Shown here one piece after another: positions 16,166 to 23,728 of a stretch of 64,000 bases of DNA. The stretch covers positions 1,100,471 to 1,164,470 of the forward strand of contig NZ_CP092099.1 of assembly GCF_022259695.1 (NCBI RefSeq), read 5' to 3'. A program made the position numbers and the translations under genes. Within the stretch, counting starts at the first letter, position 1. The number at the start of each line of letters is the position of its first letter. The notes beneath the pieces were generated by a model that did not search any database, was not told the origin of the DNA, and saw only the letters and a program-made list of their open reading frames with translations. The stretch is from Flaviramulus sp. BrNp1-15. Its GTDB lineage: Bacteria; Bacteroidota; Bacteroidia; Flavobacteriales; Flavobacteriaceae.

Positions 16166-16256
16166 CAAAACTATTTTGAACGTTACTCGTTTTTAATATT
16201 TTTCGACTAGACTATTTTTAAGTGTAGATGAATGGTAAATATTTATAGATAATTAA
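16166..16256 (-). promoter_or_regulatory. Promoter F: spaced repeats plus -7 box (CAP lipoprotein)
   Basis: Repeats start at 16203 (TCGACTAGACT, weak), 16225 (TAGATGAATGG, strong) and 16246 (TAGATAATTAA, partial); steps are 22 and 21 bp. The -7 box TAGTTTTG (16166-16173, minus strand) is a full match to TAnnTTTG and lies 30 bp from the proximal repeat. Confidence 0.65.
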
Positions 16257-16275
16257 AATGGGTACTTAATTAAAC

Positions 16276-16305
16276 ACAAAAAGCAAAAGATTTCTCTTTT
16301 GCTTG
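16276..16305 (-). terminator. Intrinsic terminator of the H-NOX/LytTR operon
   Basis: Stem AAGCAAAAG/CTTTTGCTT with loop ATTTCT (16281-16304), then T-rich sequence on the minus strand. The core hairpin is identical to that of the predicted small RNAs at 12.2 and 12.4 kb. It lies about 27 bp past the LytTR stop. Confidence 0.82.
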
Positions 16306-16331
16306 TACTTAAATCTATTTTTAAAACTTAT

Positions 16332-17045
16332 TTAAAGTAAGTTTAATCGCTTCATTAATTCTGGTCTATTAGAACGACTTACGGGGATAACGTCTTTTTT
16401 TATAAGTACGCTATTATCTTCAATATCAATTATTTTCTGTACATTAATGATGTAAGAACGATGTACTTTTAAGAATAAAGAGTCTGGTAATTTGTCTTCA
16501 ATTTTCTTTAATGTAGAGTGCACTGTGTAGTTTTTGTTTTCTGTTTTTACTTGTATGTAATCTCCTTTAGCTTCAATAAGATAAATACTAGGAATATCTA
16601 TTTTTATAAGACGTCTATCAATATTAACGTATAGATCGTTACCAGAAGTAGTTTCTACTTTTTCTGTTTGTGAAACGGATTTTGTAGGTGCGTCTTGTTT
16701 AGCTTTTGCTTTGTCAATCCCTTTTTGAAAACGCTCTTGTGTAATAGGTTTTACTAAATAATCTACAATACAATCATACTCAAATGCTTGAATGGCAAAA
16801 TTAGGATCGGATGTTGTTAAGATTATTTTTGGGGGATTTTTTAAGGTTTCAATAAAATCGAAACCAGTAAAATCTGGCATATGAATATCTAAAAAAATTA
16901 AATCAATTTCGTTTTGATTTAAATATTTTATGGCTTGCATTGCATTAGGAAATTCTTCTAAAACATTTAAACTCGAAACATTAGAGCATAACTGATTTAT
17001 GATAGCTCTAGCTGTGGCTTCATCATCAATAATAATACAATTCAT
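16332..17045 (-). CDS. LytTR-family response regulator
   Basis: 237 residues. Receiver domain residues 1-120: acidic pair DDE near residue 7, phospho-acceptor Asp in DLIFLDIHMPDFTG (about residue 55), Thr in ILTTSDP, Lys in YLVKPI. A Lys/Thr-rich linker follows, then a LytTR DNA-binding domain (residues about 140-237: IYLIEAKGDYIQVKT, FLKVHRSYIINVQKI, ending PVSRSNRPELMKRL). Family members bind two direct repeats about 21 bp apart. It is the last gene of the signalling operon and the natural candidate to bind the repeats found at promoters A-H, including the operon's own promoter G. Binding is inferred. Confidence 0.92.
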   Translation of the reverse strand: MNCIIIDDEATARAIINQLCSNVSSLNVLEEFPNAMQAIKYLNQNEIDLIFLDIHMPDFTGFDFIETLKNPPKIILTTSDPNFAIQAFEYDCIVDYLVKPITQERFQKGIDKAKAKQDAPTKSVSQTEKVETTSGNDLYVNIDRRLIKIDIPSIYLIEAKGDYIQVKTENKNYTVHSTLKKIEDKLPDSLFLKVHRSYIINVQKIIDIEDNSVLIKKDVIPVSRSNRPELMKRLNLL

Positions 17046-17055
17046 CCTTTGCTAA

Positions 17056-17373
17056 TTATAACTTTTGTAAATAATTAGTTATGATTTTTAAAATAGATTC
17101 GAATTCTTCTTGTAATTTAGTATTACCTTCTAAAAGGTTGTTCTCGAACGCTACTGCAATCTCATAACTTTCTGTGAGGCCTAAAATACTAATTTTATGT
17201 TTAAGTTTGTGTACATTTTCTGCTGCCAACTTAAAATTGCTATCTTTTAGGTTTTTATAATACACTTCTTTTTCCTGAGGAAATTCATTTTTAATAATGC
17301 CAATTAGTTTTTCTTCAAAGGCTTTGTCGCCTCCAGACATACTATGAATGTATGAAAGGTTAGGTTGTTCCAT
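17056..17373 (-). CDS. Histidine phosphotransfer (Hpt) protein
   Basis: 105 residues, all helical, matching a lone Hpt domain. The phospho-accepting histidine is His55 in AENVHKLKHKISILGL, which fits the HxLK...LG pattern. It would pass phosphate from a receiver (the stand-alone receiver at 22462-22872 is the only one in the operon apart from LytTR) to the LytTR receiver, or directly between kinases and regulator. It overlaps the upstream kinase by 14 bp and ends 10 bp before the LytTR gene, so all are one transcript. Confidence 0.9.
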   Translation of the reverse strand: MEQPNLSYIHSMSGGDKAFEEKLIGIIKNEFPQEKEVYYKNLKDSNFKLAAENVHKLKHKISILGLTESYEIAVAFENNLLEGNTKLQEEFESILKIITNYLQKL

Positions 17374-18424
17374 TTGGGTCTTTTTTTAAGGTGAAATAAA
17401 AGGTAGTGCCTTCATTTATTTTTGAAGTTAACCAAATTTTTCCTTCATATAAATCAATAATCTTTTTAACTATTGATAAGCCAATACCAGTAGATTTTGG
17501 ATTGTTTTCCAATTTTTCAAAGGTTTTGAATATTTTATCAAAATATACTTCTTCAATACCTTTGCCATTATCTTTTATATAAAATTGCCAATACTTTTTT
17601 TTGTCTTCTACACCAATTTCAATCACTCCATTAGCTTTATCATTATAATTAATGGCATTTCCAATAAGGTTTTGAAACAATTGTTGTAATCTATATTTAT
17701 CACCTTTTACAATTGGTAGATTTGATTTTGTTAATGTAATATGATCGGGGATATGAAGTATTTTTTCTATATCTTCAATTAAAATATTAAGGTCTACATC
17801 ATAGACCTCTACTTGGTTTTTTCCAATAGTGGAATACTCTAAAATACCTTTAATTAAGGTATCCATTTTTTCAACATTGTTTCTTATTAGATTCAAGGTG
17901 TTTTTTCCATTTGTATCAAAGGCATCTTGATAGTCTTCTTTTAACCAAGCTGTTAACGTATCTATGCTACGTAAGGGCGATTTTAAATCATGAGACACCA
18001 TATGTGCATAATCACTTAACTCTTGGTTTTGATGTGCTAATTCTGATAATAAAGTTTCTCTTTGTTTATTTATCTCAATAATTTCTTTAGTTTGATTGTC
18101 TATAAATTCAATTAATTTTAAACCATCTAAATCTAAATTATCTATTGATAAGTTTTCAGGCAAATTGTAAAACTTAAGTGTGTCTAGTACGCGTCTTAAT
18201 TTATCTATAACTTCTTGTTGCGCTTTTGCTTCTTCTTTTAGTTGCTCATTAGCAACAGAAAGTTCCTCTGAGCTTATTGCCATAGACCTTTGAATCATAA
18301 TAAATTGCTCGTCATAATTCTCGTAAGATCTATTTACAGCATCTAAAAATGCTTCTAAGTCTTTGCTGTTTGCTAAGTCCTCAGATAGATATTTTCGTAT
18401 TTGACGTTTTAGTAATGAATTCAT
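17360..18424 (-). CDS. Soluble histidine kinase paired with the FIST sensor
   Basis: 354 residues from the ATG at 18424, which overlaps the FIST stop as TAATG; the longer frame to 18472 would overlap by 49 bp and is less likely. No membrane helix. An N-terminal helical/coiled-coil region (about 1-120) is followed by HisKA with His in VSHDLKSPLRSI, then HATPase with N box NLIGNAINYND, G1 DNGKGIEE and G2 STGIGLSIVKK. The catalytic half is a close paralogue of that in the PAS kinase two genes upstream, so the pair probably arose by duplication. It has no sensor domain of its own, so FIST is the likely input. Confidence 0.9.
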   Translation of the reverse strand: MNSLLKRQIRKYLSEDLANSKDLEAFLDAVNRSYENYDEQFIMIQRSMAISSEELSVANEQLKEEAKAQQEVIDKLRRVLDTLKFYNLPENLSIDNLDLDGLKLIEFIDNQTKEIIEINKQRETLLSELAHQNQELSDYAHMVSHDLKSPLRSIDTLTAWLKEDYQDAFDTNGKNTLNLIRNNVEKMDTLIKGILEYSTIGKNQVEVYDVDLNILIEDIEKILHIPDHITLTKSNLPIVKGDKYRLQQLFQNLIGNAINYNDKANGVIEIGVEDKKKYWQFYIKDNGKGIEEVYFDKIFKTFEKLENNPKSTGIGLSIVKKIIDLYEGKIWLTSKINEGTTFYFTLKKDPNGTT

Positions 18425-19557
18425 TATTCGCTCATTAGCGTTATAGTCATAGTTTGGTTGTGTAATTGACAATTTGTTTCTCCATGAAAAGGAGCAATTT
18501 CTCCATAAGAATAAAAACCACAGGTAACAGTGCCATTACCCAAAACTTCTATAACCTCTTCAATTTCTTCTTCTACACGTTGGTCTAGCACTAGTTTTCT
18601 ACCTATACAACTTACTAATAATGCAATTTCGGGCTTGTTTTTTCTAAATTCTAAAGCCTGTTTTGCAGCTCTTTCTGATGCATTTGCAATATTATCCACA
18701 TTAGTCATCATGAGTTGTACCTTGGAGTTTTCTGGTATATCTCCAGCTAAAATCACTGCATTATCCTCTTCATTTATATTTAAAATAGATCTTACTATAG
18801 ATTGTTTTTCATCCAATGATTTTACATTTAAAGGATATAATAATGCAGCTCCTGGTAAGTCTTTAGCTTTATCTCCTAAATATGTTTTATATAAATCTAA
18901 AGCAGGTTTGCCATCTAACTCGTAAAGTATATTGTCTTTAGATTTTGTTACAACACGTTCTGGACCAAAAGGCGTCCAACCACCATGAATTGAAAACGAG
19001 ATTTCTAATGTTTCTCCATAAAAACCAATAGCGACTATTTCGCCTTCTTTTGGATTTTCATTGTAGGATGCAAGCGTTTTTTCGAAACGTGCATCATCAC
19101 CACATAACCCTCCGGTAATTAGTAAGTTATCTTGAGTTGATGTACTCATTCCTTTTGTAAGTTGACTACCGTTTACAAAACTACCTTCTGATACTACAAA
19201 AACATATTTTAAACCCTCTGATGGAAATTGACTTATAAGTTCGCTTCCTGTTTTAAGACTATTTAAATCTGTGTTTAAAACATTACTTGTTTTAATTTGA
19301 AATGTACTTTTTTCAAACTCAATAGCTGTAATAGTAATGCTTTCTTCGTTTACTGTGTTAGAAGAAATTTCTGCACATGTAGAACCAAATACTATTTCGC
19401 CATCTGGATATAATTCTTTTATTTCTTTATAAATAGAATCTTCTTCTAGCATATATCTGTTACCAAAAACTAAAACCAAAGGTTTATTTAAGTTTTGTTT
19501 TTCTCCTACATATTGCCAATTCTGATTTTTATATTTTTTTAACTGTACTGTTTTCAT
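18424..19557 (-). CDS. FIST-domain sensor (NosP-like)
   Basis: 377 residues with the FIST_N half (NKPLVLVFGNRYM, IVFGSTCAEI, FVVSEGSFVNG, ITGGLCGDD) and the FIST_C half (TCGFYSYGEIAPFHGE near the end). FIST proteins include NosP, a haem nitric-oxide sensor that works with histidine kinases in Proteobacteria; others may sense different ligands. Histidines that could bind haem include His191 (SIHGGW), His358 and His366, but I cannot say which if any does. The gene overlaps the PAS kinase by one base upstream and the second kinase by one base downstream. Confidence 0.85.
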   Translation of the reverse strand: MKTVQLKKYKNQNWQYVGEKQNLNKPLVLVFGNRYMLEEDSIYKEIKELYPDGEIVFGSTCAEISSNTVNEESITITAIEFEKSTFQIKTSNVLNTDLNSLKTGSELISQFPSEGLKYVFVVSEGSFVNGSQLTKGMSTSTQDNLLITGGLCGDDARFEKTLASYNENPKEGEIVAIGFYGETLEISFSIHGGWTPFGPERVVTKSKDNILYELDGKPALDLYKTYLGDKAKDLPGAALLYPLNVKSLDEKQSIVRSILNINEEDNAVILAGDIPENSKVQLMMTNVDNIANASERAAKQALEFRKNKPEIALLVSCIGRKLVLDQRVEEEIEEVIEVLGNGTVTCGFYSYGEIAPFHGETNCQLHNQTMTITLMSE

Positions 19558-21923
19558 TATTGTTTTTTTAAAGTGAAATAAAAAGTAGTTCCTACGTTTG
19601 GCTCACTATCTAACCAAATTTCGCCTTCATGTAAATCGATAATTTTTTTAACGATAGACAATCCAATTCCAGTAGAGTCTTTACTTTTATTAAGGGAATG
19701 GAATATTTTAAATATTTTATCATGGAATTTTTTATCAATACCTATACCATTATCTTGAATTGAAAATTTATAATGTGTTTTTAATTCTTCAACATCTATT
19801 ACAATACATCCTTCTTCTTTATCAATAAACTTTACAGCATTACTAATAAGGTTTTGAAACAGTTGTTGTAATTTGGTTTTATCTCCTTTAACAACAGGTA
19901 AAATATTTAAACTTTTAATTTCTATATGTTCTGGAATATATAATATGCTAACTAATTCGTTTACTAAACTATTTAAATCAACATCTAATTTTTCTGAAGT
20001 ATCTGCACCAACGCTAGAGTAATTTAATACATCGGTTATAAGTTGCTCCATTTTTTCTAAAGTAGTTTCAATGTGTGCAAAGTTTTGAAGACTTATATCG
20101 TCTAGCTTTCCTTTGTTGTCTTCTTTTAACCAGCTTACTAATGCATGAATACTGCGTAATGGTGATTTTAAATCATGAGAAACAATATGTGCATATTCTT
20201 GAAGTTCATCATTACTTCTTTCTAGTTTTTTAAGTAACCTCTCTTTTTGAAGTTCAAGACTTTTTAATTCAGTAATGTCTAAATGAATGCCTATAGATCC
20301 AACTACTTCACCCTCTAAGTTATAGTTTGGTGCTCCACTTATTAGCCAGTATCTAATTTCTCCAGCTTTATTTTTTACTTTAAGTTCATAAGAATTTGAT
20401 TGGCCTTTTTGACGTTTTTTGTTTTCTTCTTTAATAGTATTAGAACCTCCTTCAATAGGAAAAACTTCTCCACCTTTTCTGCCTTTTAATTCTTCTTCTT
20501 TGTATCCAGATATTTCTTCAAAACTCTGGTTTACCATTAAAATTTCATCTTGATTGTTTACTTCAACCAAGCCCAAATTCATATTGGCTATAATGCTGTA
20601 ATATTTTTGCTTTTGCGCTTCAAGACTTTTGCGGTATGTTCTTTTTAAGGTAACGTCTGTAAATGTCCATAGGAATCCTTGAGATTTATCGCCGGTAGAA
20701 ATTGGCATGTAATTGCGTTCTAGTATTTTTCCATCCAACATTTCTAACTCATCACCAATAACCAATTTTTTCTCCTTATCTATAAAATGCATTCTTTGTA
20801 TAAAGGCCTCAGGATCTTTAAACAATATCATATTTTGTTCTGAAGCAGTTTTGCAATCCATACCAACTAAAGCACTGGGTTCATGATTTATGTTAAAGAG
20901 GTCGCAAAACTTTTTATTTGCAAGCACAATTTTTCGATTTTCATCTTCTAAAACTATTCCACTATCCAGATTTAAAATTAGAGTAGACAGTCTGTTTTCA
21001 GACTCTATTAACTTTTCTTTAGCTTCACGTTCTTTAGATACATCTTCAATGGTAGCTACTTGATAATCAATTTCACCATAATCATTTCTTACAGCTATAA
21101 CATTTGTTTTTGCCCAGAGAATGCTTCCATTTTTTTTAATATATCTTTTTTCTAAGTTGAAATTATCAATTTCGCCATTAAAGAGTTTTTCTCTGTTAGC
21201 TTTAGATATTTCTTCATCTTCTGGATGCGTTAAATCTTGAACTTGTAATTTATTAAATTCATCAGGAGTATATCCAAGCATATTACACAAAGAATTGTTT
21301 ACCAGTAACAAGCCTTTTTTGTCGCTTTTTGAAAGTGAAATACCAATTGGAGAATTGTTAATTATAATGCTAAGTTGATTTTTTTGATCTTCTAATTGTT
21401 TTTTTAGTAATTTTTCCTCTGTAACATCTCTAACAATGCCTTGGGCTCCAATAGGCTTTTTAAACCCATCAAATATTACACTAGCATTAATGTGTACCCA
21501 TTTTACTTGTTTAGATTTTGTGTAAACTCGTGCTTCATAATTTTTAAAAAACCCTTTTGTTTTAAGGTTTGCGAATGAAGACATGGCATATTCATAATCT
21601 TCTCTATAAATTAGGTTAACAACATTTACAGGTTCATCATCTATGTTATAGCCAAAAAGTTTTGTGGCAGCATCATTAAATTTTATAACATTACCTTCTA
21701 GATCTATAACTACATAGGCATCTACAATGTTTTCAAAAACACCTTGTAGTTGTGAAGATTTTTCAATTAAGTGTTGTTCTAACTGTGCGTTAGATTCTTT
21801 TAGTTTTTGAGAGGTTTCGTATAGGACTCTTGATTTATCTTCAAGAATTTTTTCTGCAGCTTTTCTTGCAGCTTTTTCTCTTTTTAAAGCTCTTTTTAAT
21901 ATTTCAACTTCTTCCTGACTCAT
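19557..21923 (-). CDS. Multi-PAS histidine kinase paired with H-NOX
   Basis: 788 residues, soluble. An N-terminal coiled coil (1-60) is followed by four PAS-like domains (about 55-170, 175-300, 305-430, 435-555), with PAC endings such as GIVRDVTEEK and GIHLDITELK. Then HisKA with the phospho-histidine in VSHDLKSPLRSI (about residue 580) and HATPase (NLISNAVKF, DNGIGIDKK, STGIGLSIVKK). H-NOX proteins usually control a co-transcribed kinase, so the H-NOX encoded just upstream is the expected regulator; the PAS domains may bring additional cues. It overlaps both neighbours by a single base, showing tight translational coupling. Confidence 0.92.
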   Translation of the reverse strand: MSQEEVEILKRALKREKAARKAAEKILEDKSRVLYETSQKLKESNAQLEQHLIEKSSQLQGVFENIVDAYVVIDLEGNVIKFNDAATKLFGYNIDDEPVNVVNLIYREDYEYAMSSFANLKTKGFFKNYEARVYTKSKQVKWVHINASVIFDGFKKPIGAQGIVRDVTEEKLLKKQLEDQKNQLSIIINNSPIGISLSKSDKKGLLLVNNSLCNMLGYTPDEFNKLQVQDLTHPEDEEISKANREKLFNGEIDNFNLEKRYIKKNGSILWAKTNVIAVRNDYGEIDYQVATIEDVSKEREAKEKLIESENRLSTLILNLDSGIVLEDENRKIVLANKKFCDLFNINHEPSALVGMDCKTASEQNMILFKDPEAFIQRMHFIDKEKKLVIGDELEMLDGKILERNYMPISTGDKSQGFLWTFTDVTLKRTYRKSLEAQKQKYYSIIANMNLGLVEVNNQDEILMVNQSFEEISGYKEEELKGRKGGEVFPIEGGSNTIKEENKKRQKGQSNSYELKVKNKAGEIRYWLISGAPNYNLEGEVVGSIGIHLDITELKSLELQKERLLKKLERSNDELQEYAHIVSHDLKSPLRSIHALVSWLKEDNKGKLDDISLQNFAHIETTLEKMEQLITDVLNYSSVGADTSEKLDVDLNSLVNELVSILYIPEHIEIKSLNILPVVKGDKTKLQQLFQNLISNAVKFIDKEEGCIVIDVEELKTHYKFSIQDNGIGIDKKFHDKIFKIFHSLNKSKDSTGIGLSIVKKIIDLHEGEIWLDSEPNVGTTFYFTLKKQ

Positions 21924-22462
21924 TAATTTTTATTAATAACAAACCTAACTTCAGTTCCGTCTTCTTTAATTTTTTCTAGCTCTATTGTTGCTGTAGAGTT
22001 AAAGTGTTCAAATGTTTTATTCATTAAACCAAGCCCAAAATGATGCATAGCTCTACTAGATTTATATATCATTATTAGTGAGTTATCCGTTTTTTCAACG
22101 ATTTCAAAAGTAGGTAATTCTGCATCAGGGTATATTTTTCTAACCTCAATATGTATATGATCTTCAATAGAAGAAAGCATTTCTATAGGGTCTTTATAAG
22201 TTGCCATAAGGTCAGGATAACTTTGTTCTAAAACACTAAAAAAATGTTCAGAATAGACTAACAGTAAATCATCTATAGAAATTCCAGTATTCTCGCTTAA
22301 ATGTTGTAATAATTGAAGCATTTCAGAAAATCTGTAAGTACCAACAGATGTGTAAACACCACCTGATTCTAATTTTGATGCGTTAATTATTTTGTCAACC
22401 ATTTCTAGACCAAACTTATCTTCTACCAGGTCTAGAAATTCTGTAAATACAATTCCTTTCAT
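21923..22462 (-). CDS. hnoX: H-NOX haem nitric-oxide/oxygen-binding protein
   Basis: 179 residues, the usual H-NOX length. It starts MKGIVFTEFLDLVEDKFG, typical of the family. The proximal haem histidine is His104 in DHIHIEVRKIYPDAELP, with the expected Pro112. The YxSxR haem-propionate motif is present as YKSSR at 133-137. H-NOX proteins bind NO (some O2) at a protoporphyrin haem and switch a partner kinase. No distal-pocket Tyr for O2 can be assigned with certainty. The gene lies between a receiver and the PAS kinase, overlapping each by one base. Confidence 0.93.
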   Translation of the reverse strand: MKGIVFTEFLDLVEDKFGLEMVDKIINASKLESGGVYTSVGTYRFSEMLQLLQHLSENTGISIDDLLLVYSEHFFSVLEQSYPDLMATYKDPIEMLSSIEDHIHIEVRKIYPDAELPTFEIVEKTDNSLIMIYKSSRAMHHFGLGLMNKTFEHFNSTATIELEKIKEDGTEVRFVINKN

Positions 22463-22872
22463 TATATTTTCTTTAGTTCGTTAATGCTCCAATATGATAA
22501 TAATTTTTCAATTTTAGAAACATAATCTTCATATTTTAATGGTTTTAAAATATATCCTGCAATACCTATTTTATAACATTCTATTAAATCTCTTTCATTA
22601 TTAGAAGTAGTTAAAATTATAGTGGGAATATATTTTAGAGTATCGTCGTCTTTCAAAATGGATAAAAATTCTATGCCATTTATTTTAGGCATATTTAAAT
22701 CTAATAAAATAATATCTGGAAGATTATCTTTTTTCTCTAATAATTTTAGAGCTTCTTCTCCATTGTTGGCTTCAATTATCTTGTGCGATAAGTTTAGTGA
22801 TGTAATGACTCTGTTTAATTTCATCACTTCAATCATATCGTCTTCAATAAGTAATACTTTAAGGGTTTTCAT
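22462..22872 (-). CDS. Stand-alone receiver (CheY-like) response regulator
   Basis: 136 residues made up of one receiver domain with no output domain. Acidic pocket EDD at residues 10-12, phospho-acceptor Asp58 in DIILLDLNMPKING, Thr/Ser in TIILTTSNN, conserved Lys in YILKPLKYEDY. Such proteins often act as shuttles or phosphate sinks in multi-step relays, which fits an operon that also encodes Hpt. It is the first gene of the operon; promoter G is upstream and its stop overlaps the H-NOX start by one base. Confidence 0.93.
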   Translation of the reverse strand: MKTLKVLLIEDDMIEVMKLNRVITSLNLSHKIIEANNGEEALKLLEKKDNLPDIILLDLNMPKINGIEFLSILKDDDTLKYIPTIILTTSNNERDLIECYKIGIAGYILKPLKYEDYVSKIEKLLSYWSINELKKI

Positions 22873-22908
22873 GTTTTAATTAAAATTATGCACATATACT
22901 GTAAGAAA

Positions 22909-22999
22909 CAAAAGTAATGTACAAAGGAAAACCTTAAATTCTAATTTCGTTAGGGCGTATTTAACTGTAGACGAATGGTAGAAAAGTGTAGGTGAATAG
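22909..22999 (-). promoter_or_regulatory. Promoter G: three 21-bp repeats plus -7 box (H-NOX/LytTR operon)
   Basis: Repeats start at 22947 (TCGTTAGGGCG), 22968 (TAGACGAATGG) and 22989 (TAGGTGAATAG), each 21 bp apart. The -7 box TACTTTTG (22909-22916, minus strand) is a full TAnnTTTG match and lies 31 bp from the proximal repeat. It reads into the operon that encodes the LytTR regulator, so autoregulation is likely. Confidence 0.78.
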
Positions 23000-23018
23000 A
23001 ATTGGTGGTTTACAATTT

Positions 23019-23417
23019 TTATGCTGACTTATTACATTTTTTTGTAGATTCTAAAACTTTTAATTGCGCTTCTTCCTTAATTTTGTAAAATTCATTAAGG
23101 TTTATATGTGCCAATGTGTGAACATTATTTTTATTAATATATAACTCAAAATTTAAAATGAATTCTAAATTTTTTAAGTGATAATTTAACTTGCTTTTTT
23201 CGTTATTATTTTTCTTTTTTTGATAATCGGATTTATAATTATCTTTTTTCAAAAATTTGTTTTTCAGTTGATTAGTATTGTTTGATTTTTTCAACTTAGA
23301 TTTTAAAAAATCAAAAAATTTTGAGTAAGCAATACAAAGTTTACATTCATTTTCTGTGACATAAAATATGATACAATGTGCTAATAAAAATATAAAACTG
23401 ATTATAAAAAGAATCAT
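23019..23417 (-). CDS. Small membrane-anchored Lys/Asn-rich protein
   Basis: 132 residues. One N-terminal membrane helix (ILFIISFIFLLAHCIIFYV) is followed by a short Cys pair (CKLC), a strongly basic, low-complexity stretch rich in Lys and Asn (residues 40-80), and a last third that may be helical. I do not recognise a family. Codon use is very A/T-rich, so it could be a chance frame, but promoter H stands at the right place upstream and the frame fills the gap between two regulated units. It may be an output of the same regulon. Confidence 0.5.
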   Translation of the reverse strand: MILFIISFIFLLAHCIIFYVTENECKLCIAYSKFFDFLKSKLKKSNNTNQLKNKFLKKDNYKSDYQKKKNNNEKSKLNYHLKNLEFILNFELYINKNNVHTLAHINLNEFYKIKEEAQLKVLESTKKCNKSA

Positions 23418-23485
23418 AACATTAATAGATCTGGATTAATAAATTTATAAAAGACTAGATTTTTTTTTCTGTCTTAAATCTGGTG

Positions 23486-23577
23486 TAAAACTAATTTGTA
23501 ATAGGGGTTGAAAATCCAATTTTTCGATTAATGAAAATTTACTGTAGACGAATGGTTTGTTTTAAATAGATTAGCTG
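23486..23577 (-). promoter_or_regulatory. Promoter H: repeats plus -7-like box (132-residue protein)
   Basis: Repeats start at 23524 (TCGATTAATGA) and 23545 (TAGACGAATGG), 21 bp apart; a partial third (TAGATTAGCTG) starts at 23567. The -7-like box is TAGTTTTA (23486-23493, minus strand), one base off consensus and 31 bp from the proximal repeat. The 312-bp gap 23418-23728 otherwise holds only the unmarked promoter of the HTCS gene. Confidence 0.62.
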
Positions 23578-23728
23578 AAAACCTTGTGTTTGTAATGTAA
23601 GATGTTTTTTCTTACTAATTTAACTTACAAGTTATCGGTATCTTAAAAAGCTTTAGAATAAATGTTATTTTTACATTTTCACTTAAAAATATTTTTAAAA
23701 CACTAAAGCCTTATATTTTTATTTAAAT

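Noticed and set aside
18530-18925. Plus-strand open frame of 131 codons inside the FIST gene
   Set aside because: Antisense to a clear FIST_C domain, with no promoter or start context.
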